In this document: one piece after another, positions 18,307 to 27,880 of the stretch | Position numbering within the stretch: position 1 is the first letter of the stretch | How the letters are laid out: every line of letters begins with the position of its first letter | NCBI GenBank assembly: GCA_002127285.1 | Contig: NFUW01000002.1 | Coordinates: 505,744 to 569,743 of the forward strand | From: Chitinophagaceae bacterium IBVUCB1 | Lineage (GTDB): Bacteria; Bacteroidota; Bacteroidia; Chitinophagales; Chitinophagaceae | Direction: 5' to 3' | Length of the DNA: 64,000 bases | Notes under the pieces: model-generated | What the model saw: only the letters and a program-made list of their open reading frames with translations | Told to the model about the DNA's origin: nothing | Database searches by the model: none | Position numbers and translations under genes: made by a program

Positions 18307-20559
18307 TTACTCAAATTCTTCCATTATATCACCATCGCTGCTTACTTTTTCAGGCATATTGCCACTTGAGGGATAGGTACTACTACGCTGCATACTGGTT
18401 GGGTCGTACACATTGCAGTCGTCAAAATTTTCGGGTTCTTTAAAAGCTGCATCAGTTCGTATATCCAACGATTTATCAGCATATACTTTTTGCATAAAGA
18501 TACCCCATATAGGTAGTGCAGCAGCGGCACCTTGTCCTAATGCTTCGCTATTAAAACGCAAATACCTGTCGTCGCAACCTACCCAAGAGCCTGCTAATAT
18601 TTGCGGAGTATAACCTATGAACCAAGCATCTGCCTGATTGTTGGTTGTACCCGTTTTGCCTGCAATATCCGACTTGAAGCCATAACGGTAGCGTAGCCTT
18701 TTAGCCGTACCAAAGTCAACCACACCACGCATCAGTTTCACTACTTTAAATGCGGTGTTCGCGTTGATAATTTCTTTTTGCTCAGGCACAAAGCTCTTTA
18801 CCAATGCGCCGTTTTTGTCTTCTATTTTGGTTATAAAATAAGGCTGTACGTTCATACCACCATTAGGGAACATGGTATAAGCCCCCAGCATTTCGTATAG
18901 CGATATATCCGGTACACCAAGTGCTAATGCAGGTACTTTATCCAGCTTAGCTTTTACGCCGCATTTTTGCAAAAAGTCGGCAAATGCATCTACACCTACT
19001 TGTTTTATAAGGTATAGCGCAGCATTGTTTATTGACAAGGCTAAAGCCTTAGCCATAGGTAGCTGCCCGTATTTAGAGCCACCGGCATCGTACATACCTA
19101 CATAAGGAAATTGTTGCGGCATGGTAGATACAGAACCGCATGGCGAAAAGCCATTGTCAACTGCCAAACAGTAGAGTAGTGGCTTTATGGTAGAGCCTAC
19201 CTGCCTGCGTGTATTAACATTCACGTGATCGAACTGGAAATAGTTGTGGTCTATACCACCAACCCATGCTTTTACTTCACCCGTATAAGGGTCCATAGCC
19301 ATGAAGCCTGCCGTCAAAAACATTTTCATGTATTTGATGGAGTCGATAGGGCTCATGACGGTGTCTTTGTAGTGCTTTTCATTCCATGCAAACACTTTCA
19401 TTTTTACAGGCTTGCTTAGCTCTGCAATGATTTCGTTATGCTTTTTATCACGCTCTTTCAGTATCCTGTACCGTTCGCAGTCTTTGATGGATTGGTCTAA
19501 GTATTTTTTGTGCTTCGTCCATATACTACCATCACGATAGCCCGATTGCTGCACGAACAGTTTTTGTATTTCGCTGATGTGTTGCTCTACTGCCGCTTCT
19601 GCATAAGACTGCATTTTAGGGTTTAGTGTAGTATAGATTTTTAAGCCGTCTTTATAGATATTATAATGTGTGCCATCAGGCTTTTTCAGCTCTTTACATA
19701 TTTTCTTCACCTCTTGTTCCACCACTTGACGGAAATAGGGTGCCATACCCTCGTGATAGTCCAGTTTATGATAGTCAAGTACAATCGCTTCTTTCTTAAT
19801 CTTGTCACCATCCGCTTCTGTTATGTAGTCATAGTTTACCAACTGGTCTATCACTACATTCCGCCTTTTAAGTGCATTTTCAGGGTTGCGGCGGGGGTTG
19901 TAAAGGGTATTGCCTTTCAGCATACCTATTAATACCGCAGCTTCGTTGATGTTTACCTTATCAGGTGTTTTATTATAAAAAGTAAGTGAAGCATTGCGTA
20001 TGCCATACACATTATCGCCAAACGGCACGGTATTCAGGTACAGCGTTATGATTTCATTCTTCGTCAGGTTACGCTCCAGCTTTACAGCCATTACCCATTC
20101 TTTCAACTTTATGAATGGCAGGGTGAAGATATTTTGGTTCTCTCGCGGAAACAGGTTTTTGGCAAGCTGCTGGGTGATGGTGGATGAACCACGCTTTTTT
20201 CCTGTTAATACATAAAAAGGAATGGCTACGGTAGCTACAGGGTCTATGCCGGAGTGGTCGTAGAAACGCGCATCTTCGGTAGCTAACAATGCATTGAATA
20301 CATTGGGCGATATTTCTCTGTATTTACTGGTAGAACGGTCTTGCACATAATAGCGCCCGATGAGTGTACCATCAGCAGCATATACGTCAGACGATAATGC
20401 GCTGCTCGGGTTTTCAAGCTCCTTCATAGATGGCATATAGCCCAGCCAGCCAAGATTAATGAATATAATAAGCAGGTTGAACGCAACGACACCTATCCAA
20501 AAGGTTTTCCATAGTAATTTGACGCTGCGCTTTTTGCCTGTTTGATGTTGTTGCTGCAA
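18307..20559 (-). CDS. Penicillin-binding protein 1A, bifunctional transglycosylase/transpeptidase
   Basis: Class A PBP that polymerises and cross-links peptidoglycan. It has 750 residues. One membrane helix is at about 17-38. The GT51 domain has ATEDARFYDHSGIDP and GSSTITQQLAKNLF. The transpeptidase domain has SxxK in GSTIKPLLY, SxN in LSINNAAL and KTGTTNN. The tail is low-complexity and acidic. The start is TTG at 20559; the next in-frame ATG comes after the membrane helix, so TTG is needed for an anchored protein. A TAgcTTTG box sits 25 bases upstream. Confidence 0.95.
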   Translation of the reverse strand: MQQQHQTGKKRSVKLLWKTFWIGVVAFNLLIIFINLGWLGYMPSMKELENPSSALSSDVYAADGTLIGRYYVQDRSTSKYREISPNVFNALLATEDARFYDHSGIDPVATVAIPFYVLTGKKRGSSTITQQLAKNLFPRENQNIFTLPFIKLKEWVMAVKLERNLTKNEIITLYLNTVPFGDNVYGIRNASLTFYNKTPDKVNINEAAVLIGMLKGNTLYNPRRNPENALKRRNVVIDQLVNYDYITEADGDKIKKEAIVLDYHKLDYHEGMAPYFRQVVEQEVKKICKELKKPDGTHYNIYKDGLKIYTTLNPKMQSYAEAAVEQHISEIQKLFVQQSGYRDGSIWTKHKKYLDQSIKDCERYRILKERDKKHNEIIAELSKPVKMKVFAWNEKHYKDTVMSPIDSIKYMKMFLTAGFMAMDPYTGEVKAWVGGIDHNYFQFDHVNVNTRRQVGSTIKPLLYCLAVDNGFSPCGSVSTMPQQFPYVGMYDAGGSKYGQLPMAKALALSINNAALYLIKQVGVDAFADFLQKCGVKAKLDKVPALALGVPDISLYEMLGAYTMFPNGGMNVQPYFITKIEDKNGALVKSFVPEQKEIINANTAFKVVKLMRGVVDFGTAKRLRYRYGFKSDIAGKTGTTNNQADAWFIGYTPQILAGSWVGCDDRYLRFNSEALGQGAAAALPIWGIFMQKVYADKSLDIRTDAAFKEPENFDDCNVYDPTSMQRSSTYPSSGNMPEKVSSDGDIMEEFE

Positions 20560-20583
20560 GAGGTCTGATATTTAGTGCTATGG

Positions 20584-20591
20584 CAAAGCTA
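20584..20591 (-). promoter_or_regulatory. Probable PBP1A promoter -7 box
   Basis: On the minus strand the sequence is TAGCTTTG, an exact TAnnTTTG match. The predicted start near 20577 leaves about 18 bases before the TTG start codon. The -33 region is T/A-rich with no exact TTTG. Confidence 0.5.
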
Positions 20592-20681
20592 AAAAAATCT
20601 TGTTTGGCTTGCCTGCTATTTGATTTCTTTTCAGTTAAAATGAGATTAAGTTAGAGCAGTTAAATATGTTAATATTGAATA

Positions 20682-23288
20682 TTACTCATTGTCCGTAGGT
20701 TTTACAAAGAAACTAATCATCCTGACGGGGTTTATAAAACCTAAAAGACGTTTGCCAAATGGTGTTTTAGCTCTTACGGCTTTTATAAATGGTTTTAAGA
20801 ATGACGCTGCTGCATTCAATTCATTTGCGTTCAGTGCCTGATTAGCATATTTCTGTTTCAGGTACAGGTTCATAAATGCGGTAAACCCAGTGCCAAACAT
20901 AGGGTCCACCACTTTGCTTGCATATTGCATAGGCGTATCATTATCTCTTGCAATGCCGCATATATGCAGGTAATAACATGCAGCCCTGTAAGCCCAGTAA
21001 GGTTTATTGATTTCATTGGCGTATTTATGACGTGTCAAATAGTACATCCACACTAATGACGGCAACAACAGAATGAACAGCAACAAGGCTGAGGCAATAA
21101 TCAATATCCTTAATACTATTTCTTTAACCGTTAGTGGGGTATCAGTTTTTGCGGCAGCAGGTTTCTCGTCCGGTTTGCCAGTATCTTTTCGTTTCAGGTA
21201 CACTTCATCAATAGGAGCAGGTTTTGGGAAACGATTTAATAACGATAAACCTTTCTCGCCCGTTGTGGCTTCCATTTTTTTCATGGCTTCGGCATAAGAT
21301 ACGGCTGTTGCTTCATCTCCTTTTTGAATATTAGAGATAGGCACTTCCATACTATCTCTTTGTACTGTAGCAATTTTCAAGTCCATCAGTACAGGCTGCG
21401 CCTCTGCTACGTCATATTCCTTATCATGAAAAATAAAGTGTTTTACTTTGAGCGTCATCAGCTTTTTCAAAGTGTCTATACTTTCTACAATGCCATCTGC
21501 AGCCAACCAAGCACGGGGTGGTTGCATAGGTGGTGTGCCATCGGGCTTGGGGCTTTCTTGTGCATCACTATTGCCTACTGTCGTATCAAAATCGAGCCAG
21601 CCATATCCGGGGAAGTACACCTGCACCCATGCATGTGCCTGATCTGCATAATACCAATACCAGCCCTTGTTTTTGTCGCTGCGGTCAACCGTCATAAAAC
21701 CTACGGTAATGCGCGATGGTATGCCCAGCGAACGTAGCATAAACAATGTAGCACCTGCATAGTAGGCACAATAGCCCTTGCGGTTTTCAAACAGGAAATA
21801 CATCAGTTTGGATGCGCTCGGTATATCGGGTATGCCTGGGTTGTCTGTATAGCTATATAATGCTTCGCCGTTTTCGTCTTTTGATAAAAAATAATCGCGG
21901 ATGGCAATTACTTTATCTACGGGTGTTTTTGCATTTTGGGTAACACGGTGTGCCAATTCGCTAATGGAATTAAACTTAGCATCGCGGGGCATATAGGTGT
22001 AGTACCGCATAAAAGTAGAATCCGTACCATCATACCCTTTTACCTGTCTTAATACATCAAAACGCTGCTCCTGAAATTTTTTGATGGCAGGGTCTTGCGC
22101 ATTGTACACAAAGTAGGCGCTGTTCAGTTCAGATACATAACCCTTTGCCCTGAATGCCGATTTGAATTCATCCCTAAAGTCTTTTTCAACTGTTATGGGC
22201 TGCACAAAATAACCTACGTTGGGCGCAAGATAGGTGGTAGGGGATAGACCTTTGCTATACACCTCAATATCTATACTGCGCCTCAACTTGGTGGCAAGGC
22301 TGTTTCTGATAACATTGGTATCTATTTGTGTAAAAAAGACAGGCAGCTTAGACGGGTCGGGCTCAAAAAGGTCGTTATAGGGTATTGTCTTATCGCGCTC
22401 AAATGTTTCAGTCAGCGTATCAAACTTGGTGTAATAAAATGCGGTGAGGTATAATGGATTAGGTGTTTCCGTATTCGGGAAATAGTTATCTATATGTGCG
22501 CAAAACAACAACTCGTTGCTCCTGCCGAGGTTCGAGCGTAGTTTTGTATAATCTTTCAGGTCAAACGTGCCATCGCTGTTCTTTTTCAGCATACTGGTTT
22601 CGCCGTTTTGCCCTGCACCACCATAGTTGGCAACGGTTTCCTTTATCTCGCCACGCATACTATACACCACACCTGCCAATAGCAAAGCGGCTACTGCTCC
22701 AAATGCCAGTAACCTGCGTGTAAGAAACCACCAGAATTTGCCGCTTTTGTCTTTATAATTATATATCTGCTCTGTAGTGAAGATGATATATACGCTATAA
22801 ATAAGTGCAGGTGCGAAAGCCCTGAGCAGGGTATAAACACTATCCGTTTTTTCTTTGGCTATTATCAATATGCAACCCGTAAGTACGGATGCTGCTATTA
22901 ACACCGACCAGTACCTGAGCCTGATGAACCCCCAACCCAGCAGCCACCCTATGCTGAAGAGTATGGCAAATACAAGAAACTGAATAGATATAAAAAATGC
23001 ATCAAACTCGCCAACCGCGTATGCGTCCAGCCCTTTGTAAATGCTGAACAATACAAACACCAACAATGCAAACAAAGGCAGAAACCTGAAACGAAAAGCA
23101 TACAATACTGCCGATACACCCATGCCGATTGCTAAGTATATTACCTGCTTCACCGCCTCGTTGCGGGTAACGGAAAAATATTCATTGGCATTTTGCAGTA
23201 GAAAATAACCTGCAAATGCCGTTGGCAATAGCAAGAATAATACCTTGGCTAAAAACTCGTTGACAGGTGTGGCACGTTGAATACTCAT
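20682..23288 (-). CDS. Membrane transglutaminase-like protein
   Basis: Large membrane protein of 868 residues. About six hydrophobic segments occupy the first ~215 residues. An extracytoplasmic part follows, with a transglutaminase-like core near residues 490-570: NRKGYCAYYAGATLFML (catalytic Cys), DQAHAWVQVYFPGYGWLDFD (His and Asp). One more membrane helix lies near 750 (IVLRILIIASALLLFILL), followed by a cytoplasmic helical tail resembling DUF4129-type tails. The layout resembles TgpA-like proteins. The substrate is unknown; a protease or amide-bond role at the envelope is inference. It sits upstream of PBP1A, with 122 bases between. Confidence 0.82.
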   Translation of the reverse strand: MSIQRATPVNEFLAKVLFLLLPTAFAGYFLLQNANEYFSVTRNEAVKQVIYLAIGMGVSAVLYAFRFRFLPLFALLVFVLFSIYKGLDAYAVGEFDAFFISIQFLVFAILFSIGWLLGWGFIRLRYWSVLIAASVLTGCILIIAKEKTDSVYTLLRAFAPALIYSVYIIFTTEQIYNYKDKSGKFWWFLTRRLLAFGAVAALLLAGVVYSMRGEIKETVANYGGAGQNGETSMLKKNSDGTFDLKDYTKLRSNLGRSNELLFCAHIDNYFPNTETPNPLYLTAFYYTKFDTLTETFERDKTIPYNDLFEPDPSKLPVFFTQIDTNVIRNSLATKLRRSIDIEVYSKGLSPTTYLAPNVGYFVQPITVEKDFRDEFKSAFRAKGYVSELNSAYFVYNAQDPAIKKFQEQRFDVLRQVKGYDGTDSTFMRYYTYMPRDAKFNSISELAHRVTQNAKTPVDKVIAIRDYFLSKDENGEALYSYTDNPGIPDIPSASKLMYFLFENRKGYCAYYAGATLFMLRSLGIPSRITVGFMTVDRSDKNKGWYWYYADQAHAWVQVYFPGYGWLDFDTTVGNSDAQESPKPDGTPPMQPPRAWLAADGIVESIDTLKKLMTLKVKHFIFHDKEYDVAEAQPVLMDLKIATVQRDSMEVPISNIQKGDEATAVSYAEAMKKMEATTGEKGLSLLNRFPKPAPIDEVYLKRKDTGKPDEKPAAAKTDTPLTVKEIVLRILIIASALLLFILLLPSLVWMYYLTRHKYANEINKPYWAYRAACYYLHICGIARDNDTPMQYASKVVDPMFGTGFTAFMNLYLKQKYANQALNANELNAAASFLKPFIKAVRAKTPFGKRLLGFINPVRMISFFVKPTDNE

Positions 23289-23471
23289 AAATAGTGTAGA
23301 GGCTAATTTAGGGCAATAAATGCTTGCTGTTTGTTAAAATGCAATACATATTTAATGTGTTGATTATAAGTTGATAAGAAATCCACATTGTGTTGGATAA
23401 CATTTATGCTTTCAGCGTATGTTTTATCAATAAAATCTTACCTTAGGCACGTTTTAAAAATATTTAATTAA

Positions 23472-24458
23472 ATGATACAACAACAAACTGTTGATGCAGT
23501 GAAACTGGGTGACGCTGCTATTGACGAAAACACAAAAGCTATGTTGGAAAAAATTAAGGTTGTAACCGTTATCGGTTCGGGTACAATGGGCAATGGTATC
23601 TGCCACGTATTTGCGCAAAGCGGATTTAATGTTCACATGATGGATATTAATCAGGCTGCAATGGATAAGGCATTGGTAACTATCGGCAAAAACATGGACC
23701 GTCAGGTTGCTAAAAACACACTGACAGAAGATGCCAAACAACAAGCACTAAGCCGCATCACTACTTATACAGATATGGCAGAAGCTGTAAAGGATGCTGA
23801 TATAGTAGTAGAAGCCGCAACAGAAAATATAGACCTGAAAATCAAAATCTTTCAGCAATTAGACCAGTTGTGCCCTGAAAATTGCATACTGGCTACCAAT
23901 ACGTCTTCTATATCTATTACTCGTATCGGTTCATACACAAAGCGCCCCGGTAAAGTAATCGGTATGCACTTTATGAACCCTGTACCTGTAATGAAACTGG
24001 TAGAGATTATTAATGGTTATGCTACGGATGCTGATGTTACTAATACTGTACACGCATTATCATCTTATTTGGGTAAAGTACCTTGTATAGTAAACGACTA
24101 TCCCGGCTTTATCTCTAACCGCATACTGATGCCGCTTATCAACGAAGCGATTTTATCTTTGCAGGAAGGTGTAGCCGGTGTTGAGGAAATTGATACAATC
24201 ATGAAACTGGGTATGGCTCACCCAATGGGGCCGTTGCAACTGGCAGACTTTATAGGTTTGGATACTTGCTATTCTATCATGAACGTGCTGCACATGGGCT
24301 TTGGCAACCAAAAATATGCACCTGCTACACTGCTTGCCAATATGGTACAGGCAGGTTTCCTGGGTGTTAAGAGTGGGGAAGGTTTTTATAAATACACGCC
24401 CGGCAGTAAAGAACTGGTTGTAAGTGACCGTTTCAAAAACAAAGGCTGGAAGATATAA
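23472..24458 (+). CDS. 3-hydroxybutyryl-CoA / 3-hydroxyacyl-CoA dehydrogenase
   Basis: NAD(P)-dependent oxidation of 3-hydroxyacyl-CoA (beta-oxidation, butanoate metabolism). It has 328 residues. The Rossmann motif VIGSGTMGNGICHVFAQSG begins at about 34. The family motifs HFMNPVPVMKLVEII (catalytic His) and VNDYPGFISNRIL follow, then a C-terminal dimerisation domain with GVEEIDTIMKLG and HPMGPLQLADFIGLD. The first 23 residues are an extension; an internal ATG at about 23541 (MLEKIKVVTVIG) would give the usual 305 or so residues, so the start is uncertain. Monocistronic, with a downstream hairpin. Confidence 0.93.
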   Translation: MIQQQTVDAVKLGDAAIDENTKAMLEKIKVVTVIGSGTMGNGICHVFAQSGFNVHMMDINQAAMDKALVTIGKNMDRQVAKNTLTEDAKQQALSRITTYTDMAEAVKDADIVVEAATENIDLKIKIFQQLDQLCPENCILATNTSSISITRIGSYTKRPGKVIGMHFMNPVPVMKLVEIINGYATDADVTNTVHALSSYLGKVPCIVNDYPGFISNRILMPLINEAILSLQEGVAGVEEIDTIMKLGMAHPMGPLQLADFIGLDTCYSIMNVLHMGFGNQKYAPATLLANMVQAGFLGVKSGEGFYKYTPGSKELVVSDRFKNKGWKI

Positions 24459-24488
24459 CAGAGCAATTACCTTGCTCAATCCAATCAC

Positions 24489-24524
24489 AAGCCGTCCCTG
24501 CTTACTAAGTGGGGCGGCTTTTCT
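24489..24524 (+). terminator. Rho-independent-type terminator after the dehydrogenase gene
   Basis: Stem AGCCGTCCC / GGGGCGGCTT with a 12-base loop, followed by TTTTCT. It ends where the -7 box of the next gene begins. Confidence 0.75.
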
Positions 24525-24531
24525 AATTTTG
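24524..24531 (+). promoter_or_regulatory. Probable promoter -7 box for the DUF983 gene
   Basis: TAATTTTG matches TAnnTTTG exactly. Only five bases separate it from the ATG at 24537, so transcription would begin at or next to the start codon, giving a leaderless or nearly leaderless mRNA. Confidence 0.45.
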
Positions 24532-24536
24532 TTGCT

Positions 24537-24926
24537 ATGGTCGATGCTCAAAAACGATATTTGTTGCCCTCTTTGTTACAAATGAAATGCCCTAACTGCC
24601 GCAAGGGTAGGGTGTTTACAACAAAGCATATATTGCCCCTCAATACCTGCCTGCAAATGCACGAAAGATGTACCGAGTGTCATGTGAAATTTATAAAAGA
24701 GCAAAACCCCGGATATGGAATCAATTATGTGCTGACTGTAATGATGTTGTTCTTAAATCTCGTTTGGTATTATCCCATATTCGGCATCAGGTACGATGAT
24801 AATAGTCTGTATTATTTCCTGACGGTTAGCGTTATTATCACTTTGCTATTGCAGCCATGGTTTATGCGCTTGTCAAGAATCTTGTTTTTGTATTTTACTA
24901 TTTACTACCATAGTTATCGCAAATAA
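24537..24926 (+). CDS. DUF983 family membrane protein
   Basis: Small membrane protein of 129 residues; the function of the family is not known. The N-terminal zinc-ribbon-like pairs are CPNCRKG at about 19-25 and CTECHVKF at about 45. NPGYGINYV follows, then two hydrophobic segments (about 65-82, 90-110). This is the usual DUF983 layout and length. It is enclosed between two hairpins, so it is probably transcribed alone. Confidence 0.85.
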   Translation: MVDAQKRYLLPSLLQMKCPNCRKGRVFTTKHILPLNTCLQMHERCTECHVKFIKEQNPGYGINYVLTVMMLFLNLVWYYPIFGIRYDDNSLYYFLTVSVIITLLLQPWFMRLSRILFLYFTIYYHSYRK

Positions 24927-24928
24927 TA

Positions 24929-24950
24929 AAAGCGGCTATGAAAGCCGCTT
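24929..24950. terminator. Bidirectional hairpin terminator
   Basis: AAGCGGCT-atga-AGCCGCTT is a near-perfect hairpin between the rightward DUF983 gene and the leftward lipoprotein gene, with A-rich sequence before it that serves as a T tract on the minus strand. Confidence 0.75.
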
Positions 24951-24976
24951 CTGTACATCACTACACCCCAATTAAA

Positions 24977-25816
24977 TTACCTCAATGTTATTGTGCGTGT
25001 TTTGCCGTTATAATTTATAGTGGCTTGGTCGTCGCAAGTACCTGCACCAAAATCCAACGTCCTTGCACTTGATGCGCCGGCAGGGGTGATGGCTATTACA
25101 CCCTCTTTTATCCAGTTACAGTTCAGTGCTATCAGCAGCGGGCTTGTAATGGTATAGTTTACCACCTTGCCCGATGCCCTTGTATTAGTGCCACTGCCTG
25201 TAATCCGATATTCATCGTCGCTCAGCAGGGTAGTGCTTTCACCTTTTACCCAAGTGCGTGTACGGGTAGCTGTATGTTTTACCGTATCGCCTGTTGTACT
25301 CAGTATCATCATACCATTTACCACAATGCTATAGTATGACTGTCCACTGCTGTTTTTACCCATATTGGTTATCGTTTTGCTGCCCAGCACTTGGTTATTG
25401 TTTACATAATAACCATCAAAGCCAATAGTTTTTACACTGCCGCTATCTCTGTATTTGCCCGTATAGGTAATGATAATTTTGCCTCTCCGCAGCCTGCCGT
25501 CGTTGCATAAGCAATTAGTGCTGCCGAAATCAATTGTGATTTTGCGTGGGGTGCTGGTTGTATCTCTTGTAACGGTAGCGCAAGTGCCCAATATGCTGGG
25601 GCCACCTTTCATTTGCACATTACCCGTTTCGTAGGCTTGGTCTGCCAGTGTTTGCGCATCGTTGAATGATTGATCCATTCTTGCCTGATCATCGGCATAG
25701 TAGGTATCCTCGTCAACTTCTGTAGCATTGTTTTTATCGCGCTTGCAGGCTGTCATTATCAGCGTCAGTGCAAGTATCGCCATTGTGCCGATGTAAATTG
25801 TTCTTTTCGTTTGCAT
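24977..25816 (-). CDS. Hypothetical lipoprotein
   Basis: Not recognised as a characterised family. It has 279 residues. N-terminal signal MQTKRTIYIGTMAILALTL followed by lipobox IMTAC, so predicted lipid-anchored at residue ~24 and exposed in the periplasm or on the surface. The mature part is polar, Thr/Ser/Gly-rich and likely all-beta. Repeated-looking features are RKITIDFGSTNCLCNDGR and ARTLDFGAGTCDDQATI, two similar D-F-G-[ST/AG]-x-[NT]-C blocks that suggest an internal duplication. Similar lipoproteins are common in Chitinophagaceae. ATG start; single gene between hairpin 24929-24950 and rdgB. Confidence 0.7.
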   Translation of the reverse strand: MQTKRTIYIGTMAILALTLIMTACKRDKNNATEVDEDTYYADDQARMDQSFNDAQTLADQAYETGNVQMKGGPSILGTCATVTRDTTSTPRKITIDFGSTNCLCNDGRLRRGKIIITYTGKYRDSGSVKTIGFDGYYVNNNQVLGSKTITNMGKNSSGQSYYSIVVNGMMILSTTGDTVKHTATRTRTWVKGESTTLLSDDEYRITGSGTNTRASGKVVNYTITSPLLIALNCNWIKEGVIAITPAGASSARTLDFGAGTCDDQATINYNGKTRTITLR

Positions 25817-25892
25817 AAGTGTTAATTTGGTAATAAGACCTTGCAGGCAAGTAAAGGTTTAAATAGCCTAAAATATTTTTTAGTAGATGTTG

Positions 25893-25900
25893 TAGTTTTG
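25893..25900 (+). promoter_or_regulatory. Probable rdgB promoter -7 box
   Basis: TAGTTTTG matches TAnnTTTG. Five bases separate it from the rdgB ATG at 25906, the same geometry as at 24524-24537, so a leaderless transcript is predicted. Confidence 0.45.
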
Positions 25901-25905
25901 GTGGC

Positions 25906-26490
25906 ATGAAAGAGCTGGTCATAGCATCTAATAACAAAGGGAAAATAAAAGAGATAAGGGAGATGATAGCAGATGTAAACCTTTTATCGTTACAGGATAT
26001 TGGGTTTACAGATGAAATAGATGAGCCTTTCCAGACTTTTGAAGAGAATGCGCTGGTAAAAGCAAGTACGATATACAGGTTTTGCGGCAAAAACGTTTTT
26101 GCAGATGATAGTGGTATATGCGCTAATGCGCTGCATGGCGAGCCGGGCGTGAGTAGTGCCCATTACAGTGGTAGTAGACATGACGAAGCCAACCTGCATC
26201 AATTACTTACAAACCTGCATGGCAAAGACGATAGAACAGGTTATTACAAAGCAGTAATATGCCTGATATGGGATGACGAAACTTATTTTTTCGAGGGTAT
26301 TTGTGAGGGTACAATAATTGAAGAAAGCAGGGGACAGGGTGGCTTTGGCTACGACCCTATCTTTGTGCCCAATGGCTACGATAAAACTTTTGCAGAATTA
26401 CCGCCACATATAAAAAACGAAATAAGCCATAGAGGTAAAGCAGTTGCCCAAATGGTAGCGTTTATTAAAGACAAACTACAAGCAGAATAG
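25906..26490 (+). CDS. rdgB: XTP/dITP diphosphatase (Ham1 family)
   Basis: Hydrolyses non-canonical purine triphosphates (ITP, dITP, XTP) to monophosphates, cleaning the nucleotide pool. It has 194 residues with the complete family signatures ASNNKGKIKEI at the N-terminus, FADDSGICANALHGEPGV, GQGGFGYDPIF and SHRGKAVAQM. Length is normal. The Smr-domain gene follows after 2 bases, so they form an operon. Confidence 0.96.
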   Translation: MKELVIASNNKGKIKEIREMIADVNLLSLQDIGFTDEIDEPFQTFEENALVKASTIYRFCGKNVFADDSGICANALHGEPGVSSAHYSGSRHDEANLHQLLTNLHGKDDRTGYYKAVICLIWDDETYFFEGICEGTIIEESRGQGGFGYDPIFVPNGYDKTFAELPPHIKNEISHRGKAVAQMVAFIKDKLQAE

Positions 26491-26492
26491 GA

Positions 26493-27497
26493 ATGAAGTT
26501 TTCGATAGGAGATAGGATTATTCTGAAACAAACAGGCGAAGAGGGGCATGTTACCGCATACATCAATCAGGATATGTTTGAGGTGGAAGTAAATGGCGTT
26601 AGCTTCCCCGTTTATAAAGATGATATAGACCACCCATACCTGAAATGGTTTACGGAGAATAAGAAAAAGAAAACGGTGCAATCTATACCCGATGTATTGC
26701 CATTAGAAAAACAACAATTCAGAAAGCCTAAGCTGGCAAAAGGCGTATATCTATCCTTCATGCCTGAATATAAACCTGATGTGTTTGAGGACGAGGTGTC
26801 TTTTATTAAGATATACTTGCTGAACGAGTTGCCAAATGCTGTTTATTTTCAGTATCAGGTGGTTGACAGAAACCAGCAAACGGTTTTTAAGCACGAGGGA
26901 AAGCTGCATGGCTTCGGACATCTTTATTTACATGCACTTCCTTTTGAGGAAATGAGCGAACAACCAAGGTTTCGTTGGGAATTGACGGATGCAGACGATG
27001 CGGCTAACGCTGTTGCAACAGATACTTTAAAAATACGCCCACAAAAACTATTTGAGCATATCAATACATTGTTGCAGTCAAACGAACCTACGTTCAGCTA
27101 TTTGCTGATAGATACATTTTTGCCCAAACCCAAAGAAGAAAAGCCTGATAAGTTTGTTCCGCCTGTAAAGCACAACGTGGCTAAACCCGCTAAAGACTGG
27201 CGAGCATCGCTGCCAAGGTTTGAGATAGACTTGCACATTGAAAACCTTGTGCCCGATACCAAAGGCATGAGCAATGCAGATATGTTGCAAATTCAGCTAA
27301 AGGCATTAAGTAGTCATCTGCAGGCTGTCATCAGCAACAGGCAAGAGCGTACAATTATCATTCATGGTTTGGGTAAGGGTGTACTGCGCGATGAAGTACA
27401 CAAAGTATTGCGGCAGATACCCGAAGTATCTAAATTCTCTAATGAATGGCAGGGGCAATATGGTTTTGGTGCTACCGAGGTGTGGTTCAGGTACTAA
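26493..27497 (+). CDS. DUF2027 and Smr domain protein
   Basis: Protein of 334 residues. An N-terminal SH3-like/DUF2027 region (about 1-50, FSIGDRIILKQTGEEGHVTA) resembles a MutS2-associated fold. A middle DUF2027 part covers about 85-200. A C-terminal Smr domain lies at about 248-334, with IDLHIENL, IIIHGLGKGVLR and the terminal GFGATEVWF. Smr domains have nuclease activity in some MutS2 and eukaryotic proteins; activity here is unknown. Co-transcribed with rdgB; its last 11 bases overlap the 3' end of the opposing VOC gene. Confidence 0.85.
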   Translation: MKFSIGDRIILKQTGEEGHVTAYINQDMFEVEVNGVSFPVYKDDIDHPYLKWFTENKKKKTVQSIPDVLPLEKQQFRKPKLAKGVYLSFMPEYKPDVFEDEVSFIKIYLLNELPNAVYFQYQVVDRNQQTVFKHEGKLHGFGHLYLHALPFEEMSEQPRFRWELTDADDAANAVATDTLKIRPQKLFEHINTLLQSNEPTFSYLLIDTFLPKPKEEKPDKFVPPVKHNVAKPAKDWRASLPRFEIDLHIENLVPDTKGMSNADMLQIQLKALSSHLQAVISNRQERTIIIHGLGKGVLRDEVHKVLRQIPEVSKFSNEWQGQYGFGATEVWFRY

Positions 27498-27879
27498 TCT
27501 TTTCTGCAAAGGCAATGATATGTCCGTCGGGGTCAGCAAAATAAAATGCTTTATCACCCCAATCTCTTGTTTGCAGTGAACTGATAATGGGTATTCCTAA
27601 TGATTGTATGCGAGAATAGGTTTTGTTTATTTCGCTTACATATATGTATAACTCGCAGCGTGGTATTCCGTTTCCCGTTGAGGGGTGGGGCATAGCGGGT
27701 GTAATTATCTTCGCTATTCCTGTTTCGGGCATCAACCCTAAGCGGGTATTGGCACAAAGCTCAAATGATGTCATGCCCTGTACGTCCAGTATGGGTTCTC
27801 TACCAAGAATGCTTACATAAAAATCCCTGCTGTTCTTTTGGTCAGCAGCGTATAATATACATTCAACGGAAGCAATCAT
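27487..27879 (-). CDS. VOC (glyoxalase/bleomycin resistance) family protein
   Basis: Small metal-dependent-type fold of about 130 residues with the paired beta-alpha-beta-beta-beta modules of the VOC superfamily. Visible are ILYAADQKNSRDFYVSILGR at the start, an internal YIYVSEINKTYSRIQSLGIP, and the closing DKAFYFADPDGHIIAFAEK. The frame is open further upstream to 27921, but ATG 27879 (MIASVECILYA) fits the fold and avoids overlap with the upstream gene. The reaction is unknown; VOC members range from lyases to drug-binding proteins. Confidence 0.85.
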   Translation of the reverse strand: MIASVECILYAADQKNSRDFYVSILGREPILDVQGMTSFELCANTRLGLMPETGIAKIITPAMPHPSTGNGIPRCELYIYVSEINKTYSRIQSLGIPIISSLQTRDWGDKAFYFADPDGHIIAFAEKIST

Positions 27880-27880
27880 T

